Origin: M269 sp964625615
Lineage (GTDB): Bacteria; Pseudomonadota; Gammaproteobacteria; Enterobacterales; Alteromonadaceae
Direction: 5' to 3'
Length of the DNA: 15,076 nt
Assembly (NCBI GenBank): GCA_964625615.1
Contig: CAZVDU010000098.1
Coordinates: 1-15,076 of the forward strand
The notes under the pieces are model-generated. The model was not told where the DNA came from and made no database searches. It saw nothing but the letters and a program-made list of their open reading frames with translations. Of the stretch, positions 1 to 6,418 are shown piece after piece (position 1 is the stretch's first letter; the number at the start of each line of letters is the position of its first letter). The position numbers were made by a program, and so were the translations under genes.

Positions 1-538
1 CAGCATCGGTCTCGTTTTCTTGCTCAACCGATGTGACATCCAGATCTCCATATGCAGATAGGAAATAGCTGGCAAACATCAAACCTTCACCTTGATACTT
101 CAGTTCCAGGTGATTTTCTTGATCCAGCTTTAAACTCCTGACGTGTTCCATCGCTTCTGTTTTCAATAAATTTGGTGTAGACATACCCAGTGAGGGTACA
201 GAGGTTTGCAAATCGCGTTTCATAGTGCCGCAATATAGGTTGCCGACCTCATAAAGAAAGTCGTACGTTTTTTCATTGCCTGCCTTGACCGCATCTCCCA
301 AACTTGCGGTTAAAAACCGCGAAAATGTTGGGTTAAAGTCGAAATACATCACAATTAAAATGCGAAACAAGTGTGAGCTAATCGTTAACGCAATCGCATT
401 TTCAGCGTCAATACGCTCCATATCGATATTCTCTCTGGCACTCAACTCCGACTCCGACTCCAAGCGGTTACTAACTGCAACCATCAGGCTGTCCCGAAAG
501 GTTTTTTTCATCATGGTTTCAAATGCTGGGCTAATCAT
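1..538 (-). CDS. CheX-like chemotaxis phosphatase-family protein (partial, runs off left edge)
   Basis: My own minus-strand translation gives an open frame from the ATG at 538 to the window edge, about 179 residues with no stop; the C-terminus lies outside the window. Residues 97-100 read EVGN, which fits the ExxN signature of the CheC/CheX/FliY phosphatase fold. It is followed by a glycine-bearing helix and VPSLGMSTP (114-122), resembling the strand after that helix in CheX. Only one ExxN is visible, as in CheX rather than CheC. The known role of the family is to dephosphorylate CheY-P in the cytoplasm, or to serve as a related accessory domain. The start overlaps the stop of the MCP-like gene by one base (TAATG), so the two are probably translationally coupled and act together. 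The family call rests on motif and context only. Confidence 0.7.
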   Translation of the reverse strand, partial: MISPAFETMMKKTFRDSLMVAVSNRLESESELSARENIDMERIDAENAIALTISSHLFRILIVMYFDFNPTFSRFLTASLGDAVKAGNEKTYDFLYEVGNLYCGTMKRDLQTSVPSLGMSTPNLLKTEAMEHVRSLKLDQENHLELKYQGEGLMFASYFLSAYGDLDVTSVEQENETDA

Positions 539-1290
539 TAATGCAAGTGACTCATTTGTGAAAGCATATTTTCCAGACGACTATTGGTGCTGTGCATTTC
601 CGACATGATCATCTTGCCGATGGCTTGGATATCCTGGAATGTCGAGGTGGTTAGAAAGTCGTTCTTGCTCAAATTGTCTTTGTAGCTCGAGTTTAGTTCC
701 TGCGAGCGCAGAGCAAGCGCTCGCACTTCATCGGCAACCACTGCAAAGCCCTTTCCAAATTTGCCCGCGCGAGCTGCTTCAATTGCTGCGTTTAAAGCTA
801 GAATAACGATTTGGCTAACAATTTTGGTGAACTCATCGTTTTGTTTGTGCATCACGCTGTTGTGACCCATCAAGGCGGTTAACGATTCGTGCCAACGTTC
901 AAAGGTTGCGAGTAAATTGGATAATTCTTCAAGGTCTTTCTTTAAGTCTTCCAAGCCGGAAACCACTTGCCTTTCAGCAGAGCCTTGCGTGTTTCTAAGA
1001 TTCTGAATTTCTTGTTGCAACTCATCTATTTGGCTTTGAGTATCAGCTTGCTGTTGCTCGATCGCGAGCTGATGGGATGATTCTAATTCTTGCAACGTTT
1101 GTTCAGAATGGACTTGGTAGTCTTTCAACGCTTGTTCAACTTCTTCAAACTGAAGTTGTGAAACCATGGGCTCAGATGGTGGGACACTTTCATACTCCAG
1201 AATTATTTGGTCGACCTTTTTTCGATGCCAAAGGAACACAATAAGTGCGCCGAAAGAAAAACCTCCGATTAGTGAAATGACAATACTCAC
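538..1290 (-). CDS. Minimal membrane-anchored MCP-type chemotaxis signalling protein
   Basis: A 250-residue protein. One N-terminal membrane segment (about 3-21) is followed by a basic anchor (WHRKK), a Gln/Glu-rich coiled coil (about 45-130) and the conserved hairpin tip of methyl-accepting chemotaxis proteins (about 161-196), which includes LALNAAIEAARAG and GFAVVADEVRALA. In known MCPs this tip binds CheA and CheW. There is no periplasmic sensor domain and no HAMP, and only about 55 residues follow the tip, so the signalling bundle is far shorter than in classical receptors. The start is GTG; an in-frame TAA lies four codons upstream and no better start exists. The stop overlaps the start of the CheX-like gene. 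I infer a non-classical receptor or scaffold, perhaps with its signal entering through the coiled coil or the partner. The ligand is unknown. Confidence 0.82.
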   Translation of the reverse strand: MSIVISLIGGFSFGALIVFLWHRKKVDQIILEYESVPPSEPMVSQLQFEEVEQALKDYQVHSEQTLQELESSHQLAIEQQQADTQSQIDELQQEIQNLRNTQGSAERQVVSGLEDLKKDLEELSNLLATFERWHESLTALMGHNSVMHKQNDEFTKIVSQIVILALNAAIEAARAGKFGKGFAVVADEVRALALRSQELNSSYKDNLSKNDFLTTSTFQDIQAIGKMIMSEMHSTNSRLENMLSQMSHLH

Positions 1291-1878
1291 TGGTTTGTAT
1301 TACCTACTCATTGCTTGACTACATTTAGCTAAAGTGTAGATAGAAATTTAAAATTAGAAAGTTTTCTGTGAAAAATCCGAATTAACAATTAGTCGTATGG
1401 TGGTTATACGCAATGAATAACGCGAATTAATTTATATTCTTAGGTTGGTTTAAATACTTACCGACTGAGAACGCAACATAACTACCTTAGGGTAACGAAA
1501 TGGAGTGTTTCACTTAGCTGTTCAAGGGTTTACTGCGATGGCCATCACCCATAGTGCCTTTGCGAATAAGCATCAAAAGGCCATCCTGGCGCAATATTTT
1601 AAGGTTCGCGAAATACGCCCCAAAAGACCTGATGCTAGCTTTAGTTACACTAGTATTGTCCCGTCCTAAAATACGTTGACGGCACACCTTTTGGTCTCTC
1701 GTCATGTGTTCAAGTAGACTTAGCTGAGTTGTTGTTGACGTTGGAATTCTGACTGCTGAAAGTCTAAGGAAGAAGCTTAGCTGTTAGAGTGTGTTGAAGC
1801 TTGTTATTTCTTGTTTCTAAGATAAAGGAGCAATGTAAGTTTCCGCTGGATACTACCATTACTCCTTTGTATAGTGAT
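1291..1878. other. 588-bp gap with no convincing gene
   Basis: Both strands are open for about 60 codons around 1500-1700, but neither translation is recognisable and neither has a good ribosome binding site. The region upstream of the MCP gene contains the 10-bp palindrome TTTAGCTAAA (1324-1333) and a small CGTAT/ATACG dyad (1394-1410). The motif CTTAGCTG occurs three times (1513, 1719, 1776), twice as CTTAGCTGTT. The right end carries the hairpin listed separately. The MCP promoter must lie here; one weak match on the minus strand is TTTTCA, 17 bp, TTAAAT, but it is not decisive. Confidence 0.5.
1824..1868 (-). terminator. Hairpin after the PEP-CTERM gene
   Basis: AAAGGAGCAATG (1824-1835) and CATTACTCCTTT (1857-1868) form a 12-bp inverted repeat with a loop of about 21 bases. 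The single mismatch becomes a G-U pair in the minus-strand RNA, which is the direction of the adjacent gene. The stem starts 11 bases after that gene's stop codon. The U run is only three bases, so termination efficiency is uncertain. Confidence 0.55.
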
Positions 1879-2616
1879 TTATACGCGCTTACGTCTTATT
1901 GCGACAAATAGCGCACCAAGACCCAGTAAAAAAGCTGCCGTTGGCTCTGGAACCTGCTGAGGAACAAACTCAAAATCTAGTTGGACGTTGGTAAAGAAAG
2001 AGGATACTGCAAAGTTATCCGCAGGATCATTGTTGTCTCCTAAAGCGAGGATTGCAAAGGTGTCTAGTGGTAAAGTGCCTTCTGTCAGTGCATTCAAGAA
2101 ACGCTGTAGATTGTCAGGATCGCCAATCGTTGAGTTTACATTGAAAATATTTGCAAATAGCGTTAATTCTCGAAGGAAGAGGTTGTCAGTAATTAGAAAC
2201 CTGTTTTGCTGATTAAACGTAAGTCCAGCGTTCAGTTGGATCGAACTAACCGTGCCACCAGAACTTTCTGGTGAAATGATATGTGTAAATTGATTACCTA
2301 ACGCGAATGGGTCCGGTTGAACCAAGCCACTTGGAGCTTCAACATTGTTTAGTGTTAAGTTGGAATTAAAATCAGTAAACAGGAATTCTTGACCAAACCC
2401 GAAATCTAAAACTTGAAAGTTGTCTAGATTAATGATCGTTGTGAATGCGAAGTTGATATCTATTAACTCATCGGTACAACAAAAATTGTTGGGATCCGAA
2501 ATAGAGCTACTGAGTTCGTTAGCGGTAACTGAACCCGTTGCGGTTGCTTTTAAAAGTGTGGCAAAAGAATTTGCTGAGAAAAGGATAAACAAGAAAAATA
2601 CGATTCGCTTATACAT
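1879..2616 (-). CDS. PEP-CTERM surface/exopolysaccharide-associated protein
   Basis: A 245-residue protein with a signal peptide (about 1-19, SANSFA) and a classic C-terminal sorting tail: VPEP at 222-225, a hydrophobic helix (about 226-240) and a basic end, RRKRV. Proteins of this type are exported and then recognised and cleaved by an EpsH/XrtA exosortase; many end up in the matrix or on the surface. The region between is rich in Asn, Asp, Phe and Thr and looks beta-rich; I recognise no named domain in it. It has a CC pair at 46-47. GGAG lies about 11 bases before the ATG. No exosortase gene or other PEP-CTERM gene is in the window. A sigma-54-type promoter lies just upstream, which fits known control of such genes by RpoN with PrsK/PrsR. 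The class is certain from the tail; the specific role is unknown. Confidence 0.9.
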   Translation of the reverse strand: MYKRIVFFLFILFSANSFATLLKATATGSVTANELSSSISDPNNFCCTDELIDINFAFTTIINLDNFQVLDFGFGQEFLFTDFNSNLTLNNVEAPSGLVQPDPFALGNQFTHIISPESSGGTVSSIQLNAGLTFNQQNRFLITDNLFLRELTLFANIFNVNSTIGDPDNLQRFLNALTEGTLPLDTFAILALGDNNDPADNFAVSSFFTNVQLDFEFVPQQVPEPTAAFLLGLGALFVAIRRKRV

Positions 2617-2653
2617 TGCGGTTACTACTCCATTTTATATTGAGTCGTGCGAT

Positions 2654-2670
2654 AGCAATAAGTGAGCCAA
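2654..2670 (-). promoter_or_regulatory. Sigma-54 (RpoN) promoter for the PEP-CTERM gene
   Basis: The minus strand reads TTGGCTCACTTATTGCT. Compared with the RpoN consensus YTGGCACGRNNNTTGCW, the invariant GG (-24) and GC (-12) are present at the correct spacing of ten bases, the TTGC element is perfect, and the mismatches are one base in the -24 hexamer and the two positions after it. The predicted start is near 2643, giving a leader of about 27 bases that contains the GGAG ribosome binding site before the ATG at 2616. Position and spacing make this more than a chance match, but it is untested. Confidence 0.68.
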
Positions 2671-2716
2671 GGTTTATGTGTTTGAAATTAAAAGAAAATA
2701 AATATTCCTATTTTGG

Positions 2717-2739
2717 TAGTGTAAATTAAGCTGACACTA
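2717..2739. promoter_or_regulatory. Putative enhancer (activator) site: TAGTGT-N11-ACACTA dyad
   Basis: Perfect 6-bp arms TAGTGT (2717-2722) and ACACTA (2734-2739) are separated by 11 bases, giving the TGT-N11-ACA pattern common for dimeric enhancer-binding proteins. The centre lies about 85 bases upstream of the start predicted from the sigma-54 site. A second dyad shares its left part: TGTAAAT (2720-2726) and ATTTACA (2746-2752). Binding by a PrsR-type activator is an inference. Confidence 0.45.
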
Positions 2740-3037
2740 AGGTTCATTTACAGTAGGTCGTTATTTGTACTTTTCTGTTTACTTACCATTTCGCCAAAAT
2801 ATCAAACAAGTTCGAACTTTGTATTATATGGCGCACTATCAATCCTTCATTAAGAAGCTGATATCCGAAAGGGTTGCTGCTTTTGTTGGTTGTCAAATAT
2901 CTTTTTGAAGCTTGTCTAACATGTGAACAGAAGTTTGCTAATTAATCGAACGTTTACCACTAAGCTTGCTGGCCTATTATGTTATGGATTTTGTGGCGAA
3001 CGATCAGGAAATAGGGCTTGCTGCCGCATAATGACTC
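2740..3037. other. Intergenic region between the cytochrome and PEP-CTERM genes
   Basis: No gene is visible. The one clear structure is a perfect 12-bp palindrome, AAGTTCGAACTT (2808-2819), in AT-rich surroundings. No convincing U-tailed terminator for the cytochrome gene was found. Confidence 0.4.
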
Positions 3038-3532
3038 CTAGATGTCAGGTTTTAAGCTGCTACGAATTTGGCTGACCTGCTTTGCGGAAAGTGTATCGTT
3101 GCTTCTATTATCCCAGGCATTTCGCACGTAACTTAGTATATCTGCGAGTTGGTCGTCGTTAAGGCTCTTGAACGAAGGCATTGTGTTGCGGCCAGACAAA
3201 ACTAGCTTTATGACATCCGCTTTATCACTACTAGTGACTAATGGGTTTTTATTTAAAGCGGGGGCACCTACTAGGGCTTGTCCTTGCCCATCAGTTAAGT
3301 GACAAGCAGCACACATACCACGATATGCCTGATAGCCTTTATCGAGTTGCTGTAGTTGCTCAGCCGTCCACGTAATTTCAGGCCTTGCCCAACGTTCTTC
3401 TGGTGTTAGTTCTGATAAAGGATCTTTTCTCTCACTGCATCCCATTGCCAAACCAGCAAATATAAATACCGTTAACCAATGACCCCTAAAGCTTTTTTGT
3501 TTCTTTCTAATGTCGAGCATCAATACTTTCAT
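3038..3532 (-). CDS. Small exported monohaem c-type cytochrome (possible lipoprotein)
   Basis: A 164-residue protein with a basic N-terminus, a hydrophobic segment (about 18-31) and a cysteine at 32 preceded by LAMG. That is an imperfect lipobox, so lipoprotein anchoring is possible but not certain. The haem c site CAACH is at 74-78 and the likely axial methionine is M118 in NTMPSF; DDQLADILSYVR (126-137) is the usual C-terminal helix of class I cytochromes c. The known role of such domains is electron transfer on the periplasmic side. AGGA lies nine bases before the ATG. No dehydrogenase, oxidase or other partner is adjacent, so its redox partner is unknown. It could serve the haem/copper enzymes at the right of the window, but nothing in the sequence shows that. 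Confidence 0.87.
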   Translation of the reverse strand: MKVLMLDIRKKQKSFRGHWLTVFIFAGLAMGCSERKDPLSELTPEERWARPEITWTAEQLQQLDKGYQAYRGMCAACHLTDGQGQALVGAPALNKNPLVTSSDKADVIKLVLSGRNTMPSFKSLNDDQLADILSYVRNAWDNRSNDTLSAKQVSQIRSSLKPDI

Positions 3533-3588
3533 TCACTTTATTCCTGCGCTATGTTTTAGGGGCTGTTGAATTTACTGGCCCATATGTC

Positions 3589-3617
3589 GCTATAGCAAAG
3601 GTATAGACCTTATTGAA
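3589..3617 (-). promoter_or_regulatory. Possible sigma-70 promoter of the cytochrome gene with a dyad in its spacer
   Basis: On the minus strand TTCAAT and TATAGC are separated by 17 bases. Most of the spacer is the dyad AAGGTCTATACCTT (3598-3611). The hexamers are only moderate matches, so this is a candidate. The leader would be about 50 bases. The rest of 3533-3833 holds no gene. Confidence 0.32.
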
Positions 3618-3833
3618 GACTACCACAGATATTAAGCCAGCTATGAAATAAGTCCTCCTAACTTACTGAATTGATGTATCTATTTTTAGATGGATACTCA
3701 GGCTTTGGACTTTTAAAACCAAGTGCCTAGAAATTCGATAAACTAAATATACTAAGCCTTAAACACGCACCTTCTGATGAAAGCGCGAATAAAAAGCTGA
3801 GCATCTAGTGAGATGAACTCTTTGTTAGATAAA

Positions 3834-4856
3834 CTAAAACAAAGGTCTGAAACTAATCGTAGGTCTACAGCTACTGACTCTTGTGGCGTGATTTACAAAC
3901 CAAAAGTCCCCTCGGGCGACTGGGACAGTGACTGAGCTGTAGTCAGGTATTCGGCCTGCAAGATTATTTAAGTTGTCAGCAGCATCACCAACCAATATAT
4001 CTGTATGGTTTCTATTACATGCTCCGCCTGATTGGAAGACAACGACGAATCCATCTGATGGCGCTCTATAAGTAGTATTTCTGACAAAGGTAACGCCTGA
4101 AGGATCTTGCTGCGTAAAAGCTCCTAGACGGGTACTAAAGTCGGTTTCATTATCACTATTAAATATTGCTGCTACGTCGTTTTCTTGGAGTGCATCGCTA
4201 AAGATTTTTACTTCATCTAATATTCCATCATAATGCTCCGACGACGGGCCTTCTGCTCCTGCATCAATCAAATTTGCACCAAATGCCATTGGTAGGTTGT
4301 TGTCTATATTACCGATATTTGAGCCTGTGACTTCGCTGTCTAGTTGTCCATTAACATAAACGGACAGTTTGTCTGTGCTATAAACTAGGCTGATGTGGTG
4401 CCAAGTAAAAAAGTCATAGGTATCACCGCATCCTTCACAAGCAATGAAATCACCTTGTCCATTGTCGACTAAAGCCGTGATCGAAAACTTTCCGCCGCTT
4501 TCAGTAATACCTAATGAAAAGCCCGAAAACGTGCCATTAGCGCCGGTTCCACGTTTATTGATTATTGAAGCTTGTCCAGTCATCAACCGAGGGAGTATCC
4601 AAAGTGATAAGGCAAAGTTGCCTGCTTCAAAATCCAATGCTTCGTTATCGGCGACCCGAACAGAAGATGTTGAACCATCGAATGTTAAGGCTCTCGCAAA
4701 TCGCCCGCTAGTGATACCAACATTGCTTCCAGTTGTGCTGATGGGGGTTGCAGTGACATCTAGCAAGCCGTCATTGAAGTTCCAATGGGCAGTAATGGAT
4801 GTTGCATTCGCATTCATTACAAATAAGCTGGTTACGAATAAAATGATTTTTTTCAT
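3834..4856 (-). CDS. Exported LamG/concanavalin A-like lectin-domain protein
   Basis: A 340-residue protein. The signal peptide is about 1-19 (ending NANA-T). A LamG-type jelly roll spans about 20-235, recognisable by FALSLWILPR (81-90), WHHISLVYS (152-160), the hairpin LSVYVNGQLD (164-173) and the final strand DGILDEVKIFSDAL (210-223), the usual order in the LamG family. These domains bind glycans or proteins outside the cell. Residues about 245-340 form a second region with alternating hydrophobic positions, TTYRAPSDGFVVVF (261-274), and a terminal SFRPL. This resembles the small beta domains found at the ends of some adhesins and phage-tail-like proteins, by inference only. Cysteine pairs C140/C143 and C280/C330 could form disulfides. 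No sorting tail or anchor is seen, so it is probably secreted or periplasmic. The ligand is unknown. Confidence 0.8.
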   Translation of the reverse strand: MKKIILFVTSLFVMNANATSITAHWNFNDGLLDVTATPISTTGSNVGITSGRFARALTFDGSTSSVRVADNEALDFEAGNFALSLWILPRLMTGQASIINKRGTGANGTFSGFSLGITESGGKFSITALVDNGQGDFIACEGCGDTYDFFTWHHISLVYSTDKLSVYVNGQLDSEVTGSNIGNIDNNLPMAFGANLIDAGAEGPSSEHYDGILDEVKIFSDALQENDVAAIFNSDNETDFSTRLGAFTQQDPSGVTFVRNTTYRAPSDGFVVVFQSGGACNRNHTDILVGDAADNLNNLAGRIPDYSSVTVPVARGDFWFVNHATRVSSCRPTISFRPLF

Positions 4857-5040
4857 GTGTTAATTCCATTAATTTAAAAGGTTCATCGGCTGATAAGCTT
4901 TTTAAATGCTAGCAAATTATACGGATCTTCACTTGAGAAAAGGCAGGGTGAATTGACGTGGTATCGATAAATAAACTATTCAAAAGTAGAGGTGATTTTA
5001 TCGTTTATTTAATCGACTAAATGACTCGAAAAAGTTCGAT

Positions 5041-5319
5041 GTGATATGTCGACGAGAACAATTGCCAAACAGCTTCCTTCGTGCAGATAGGTGTGAGCCT
5101 AGATATATCAGGAACTTGCGTTCTCAATTCATCAAAACACATGGGCTTACCCCAGTAAGTTTTGAGCGAGAGATTGAGATAGCAGCAAAAAAAGAACAAG
5201 AAGCTGCAAAAGAACATATGAAGGAATTGATCCGAAGCAATGAAGAACTGAAGGAAGCGTTTCTTAAGCTAAATCGCTTGGTTTTGGAATGGAAAGAACT
5301 CAAGCAATCAAGGCGTTGA
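5041..5319 (+). CDS. Small hypothetical coiled-coil protein
   Basis: A 92-residue frame with a GTG start; no in-frame ATG is present and the frame is open upstream only to 4996. The N-terminal part is basic with two cysteines; residues about 45-90 are strongly helical and charged (Glu, Lys, Ala), ending in LVLEWKELK, typical of a short coiled coil. The ribosome binding site is poor. In favour of a real gene, the stop codon sits within a hairpin followed by a short T run, and the amino acid composition is protein-like. Against it, the start is weak and another frame is open on the opposite strand over part of it. I do not recognise the family. It may be regulatory or structural; its position just before a LytTR regulator gives no firm clue. 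Confidence 0.4.
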   Translation: MICRREQLPNSFLRADRCEPRYIRNLRSQFIKTHGLTPVSFEREIEIAAKKEQEAAKEHMKELIRSNEELKEAFLKLNRLVLEWKELKQSRR

Positions 5320-5328
5320 TTGCTGCTT
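5303..5328 (+). terminator. Hairpin at the end of the small coiled-coil gene
   Basis: AGCAATCAA (5303-5311) and TTGATTGCT (5316-5324) are perfect 9-bp arms around a 4-base loop, GGCG. They are followed by GCTTTC, and a longer T run starts near 5341. The hairpin includes the stop codon at 5317-5319. Confidence 0.45.
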
Positions 5329-5362
5329 TCAAGGTCTACTGTTTTTTGTTACACACATTTAA

Positions 5363-5391
5363 TTGCTGGAATGGTTTTTATGGCCTAAATT
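5363..5391 (+). promoter_or_regulatory. Weak sigma-70 promoter candidate before the LytTR gene
   Basis: TTGCTG and TAAATT are separated by exactly 17 bases, about 45 bases before the start codon at 5437. Each hexamer matches the consensus only partly. Confidence 0.25.
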
Positions 5392-5436
5392 GTATTTTTA
5401 ATAACCTCAATTGCGTGATATTGATTAGCTGCGTTC

Positions 5437-6273
5437 ATGACAAATACAGAAGAACTCACGTATTTTGACGACACTAAGGTTCGAGATTGGCTCATTGGGT
5501 CTGCGGCGATTTATATTGTTTTAGTTTTCAATTTACTTGAGCCTTTTGGGATAAATATTCAGTCCTTTGTTTTGGTTTATCACCTTGCTTTAAGTTCTTA
5601 CGGTATTGTCTCTGCACTAACACTGGTATTTATTTTAAAATGGCTATGGCCATATCTAGCGAATAAGTGGCCTGAGATAAGAACTGTACGCCCATCTTTA
5701 TTTCTTACATTAATCGTTGTTATGTTGAGTTTGAGTAACTGGTTATATAGTCAGCTTTTACATCACACTATTAGTGGTTGGCATAATATGTATGTGCCTA
5801 TTCGCTCGTTCTCTCAGTTAATGCCGCAGTTTTTATCAATTTACGCCTTATGGGGGCTTGTTTGTTGGGGGAATTATCGCTTCTTCTTTGTAAAACAAGT
5901 GAGCGTGGTCGCTGCTCATGAGGCCTGTGCGGTCACGCTTTATTCGGACAACCAATCTGATCACTTTAGAGTCGATTTAAAAAAGCTTGTTTGTTGCCAA
6001 ACATGCGACAACTATATTCAAATTTACTACCTGAATGAACAGAGTGAGTTAAAGAAGAGGATGTTACGCTTGAGTATGAAAAAGCTCGAAGCGCAACTGC
6101 AAACCTATCAACAATTTTTTCGTAGCCATCAATCGTTTTTTGTTAACTTAACTTTTGTTAAAGGGCTTAAGAAGGTGCAGGCAAACCAGTATCTTGAGGT
6201 TGCCTATATTGATTTTGATGTCGCCATCAGTAAAAAGAATGTAAAAGATGTCAAATCGCTCCTTGCTGCTTAA
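5437..6273 (+). CDS. Membrane-bound LytTR-family transcription regulator
   Basis: A 278-residue protein. Four hydrophobic segments (about 18-36, 45-70, 86-106, 127-150) are followed by a LytTR DNA-binding domain (about 165-276). The domain shows the CDNYIQIYY core (190-198), the RLSMKKLEAQL helix (211-221), FFRSHQSFFVNLTFV (227-241) and a final beta element ending SKKNVKDVKSLL, all typical of LytTR. The domain binds imperfect short repeats upstream of its targets. Here the usual response-regulator receiver is replaced by a membrane module, so the signal is probably sensed in or across the membrane without a separate kinase. The ATG at 5437 is the first possible start, since an in-frame stop lies four codons upstream; the ribosome binding site is weak. 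The two exported genes downstream are the obvious candidate targets. Confidence 0.85.
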   Translation: MTNTEELTYFDDTKVRDWLIGSAAIYIVLVFNLLEPFGINIQSFVLVYHLALSSYGIVSALTLVFILKWLWPYLANKWPEIRTVRPSLFLTLIVVMLSLSNWLYSQLLHHTISGWHNMYVPIRSFSQLMPQFLSIYALWGLVCWGNYRFFFVKQVSVVAAHEACAVTLYSDNQSDHFRVDLKKLVCCQTCDNYIQIYYLNEQSELKKRMLRLSMKKLEAQLQTYQQFFRSHQSFFVNLTFVKGLKKVQANQYLEVAYIDFDVAISKKNVKDVKSLLAA

Positions 6274-6346
6274 GCCAATCTCGATGAATAATCCACATTT
6301 GTCTTTGCAATATCCCTAAAAACCGGCTCAATTCCCCCAAGGCATT

Positions 6347-6359
6347 GAACAGACTGTTC
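6347..6359. promoter_or_regulatory. 13-bp palindrome GAACAGACTGTTC, possible operator
   Basis: A perfect 6+1+6 palindrome about 60 bases before the start at 6419. It overlaps a possible -35 element (TTGAAC, 6345-6350), with a poor -10 (CATTTT) 17 bases further on. A second dyad, GCACA-N5-TGTGC, lies at 6378-6392. The binding protein is unknown. It does not look like the usual LytTR repeat. Confidence 0.4.
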
Positions 6360-6418
6360 TGTAGTGACATTTTGCATGCACAGCAATTGTGCTTTTAATG
6401 CTTAAAAGGAAGAAAAAC

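Noticed and set aside
1460..1500. Resemblance to a conserved 23S rRNA stretch (ACTACCTTAGGGTAACGAAATGG compared with the CCTAAGGTAGCGAAATTCC region)
   Set aside because: The similarity covers about 20 bases, has several differences and does not continue on either side; no rRNA gene is present.
1514..1705. 63-codon minus-strand open frame in the gap
   Set aside because: No recognisable motif, no ribosome binding site, and the opposite strand is equally open; not enough to call a gene.
3821..3844. CTTTGTT/AACAAAG inverted repeat around the stop of the LamG gene
   Set aside because: Short AT-rich stem, stop codon in the loop and no T run after it; not a convincing terminator.
6360..6380. Possible plus-strand sigma-54 site ending in TTTTGCA before the exported operon
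   Set aside because: The invariant GG at -24 is missing at the required spacing.
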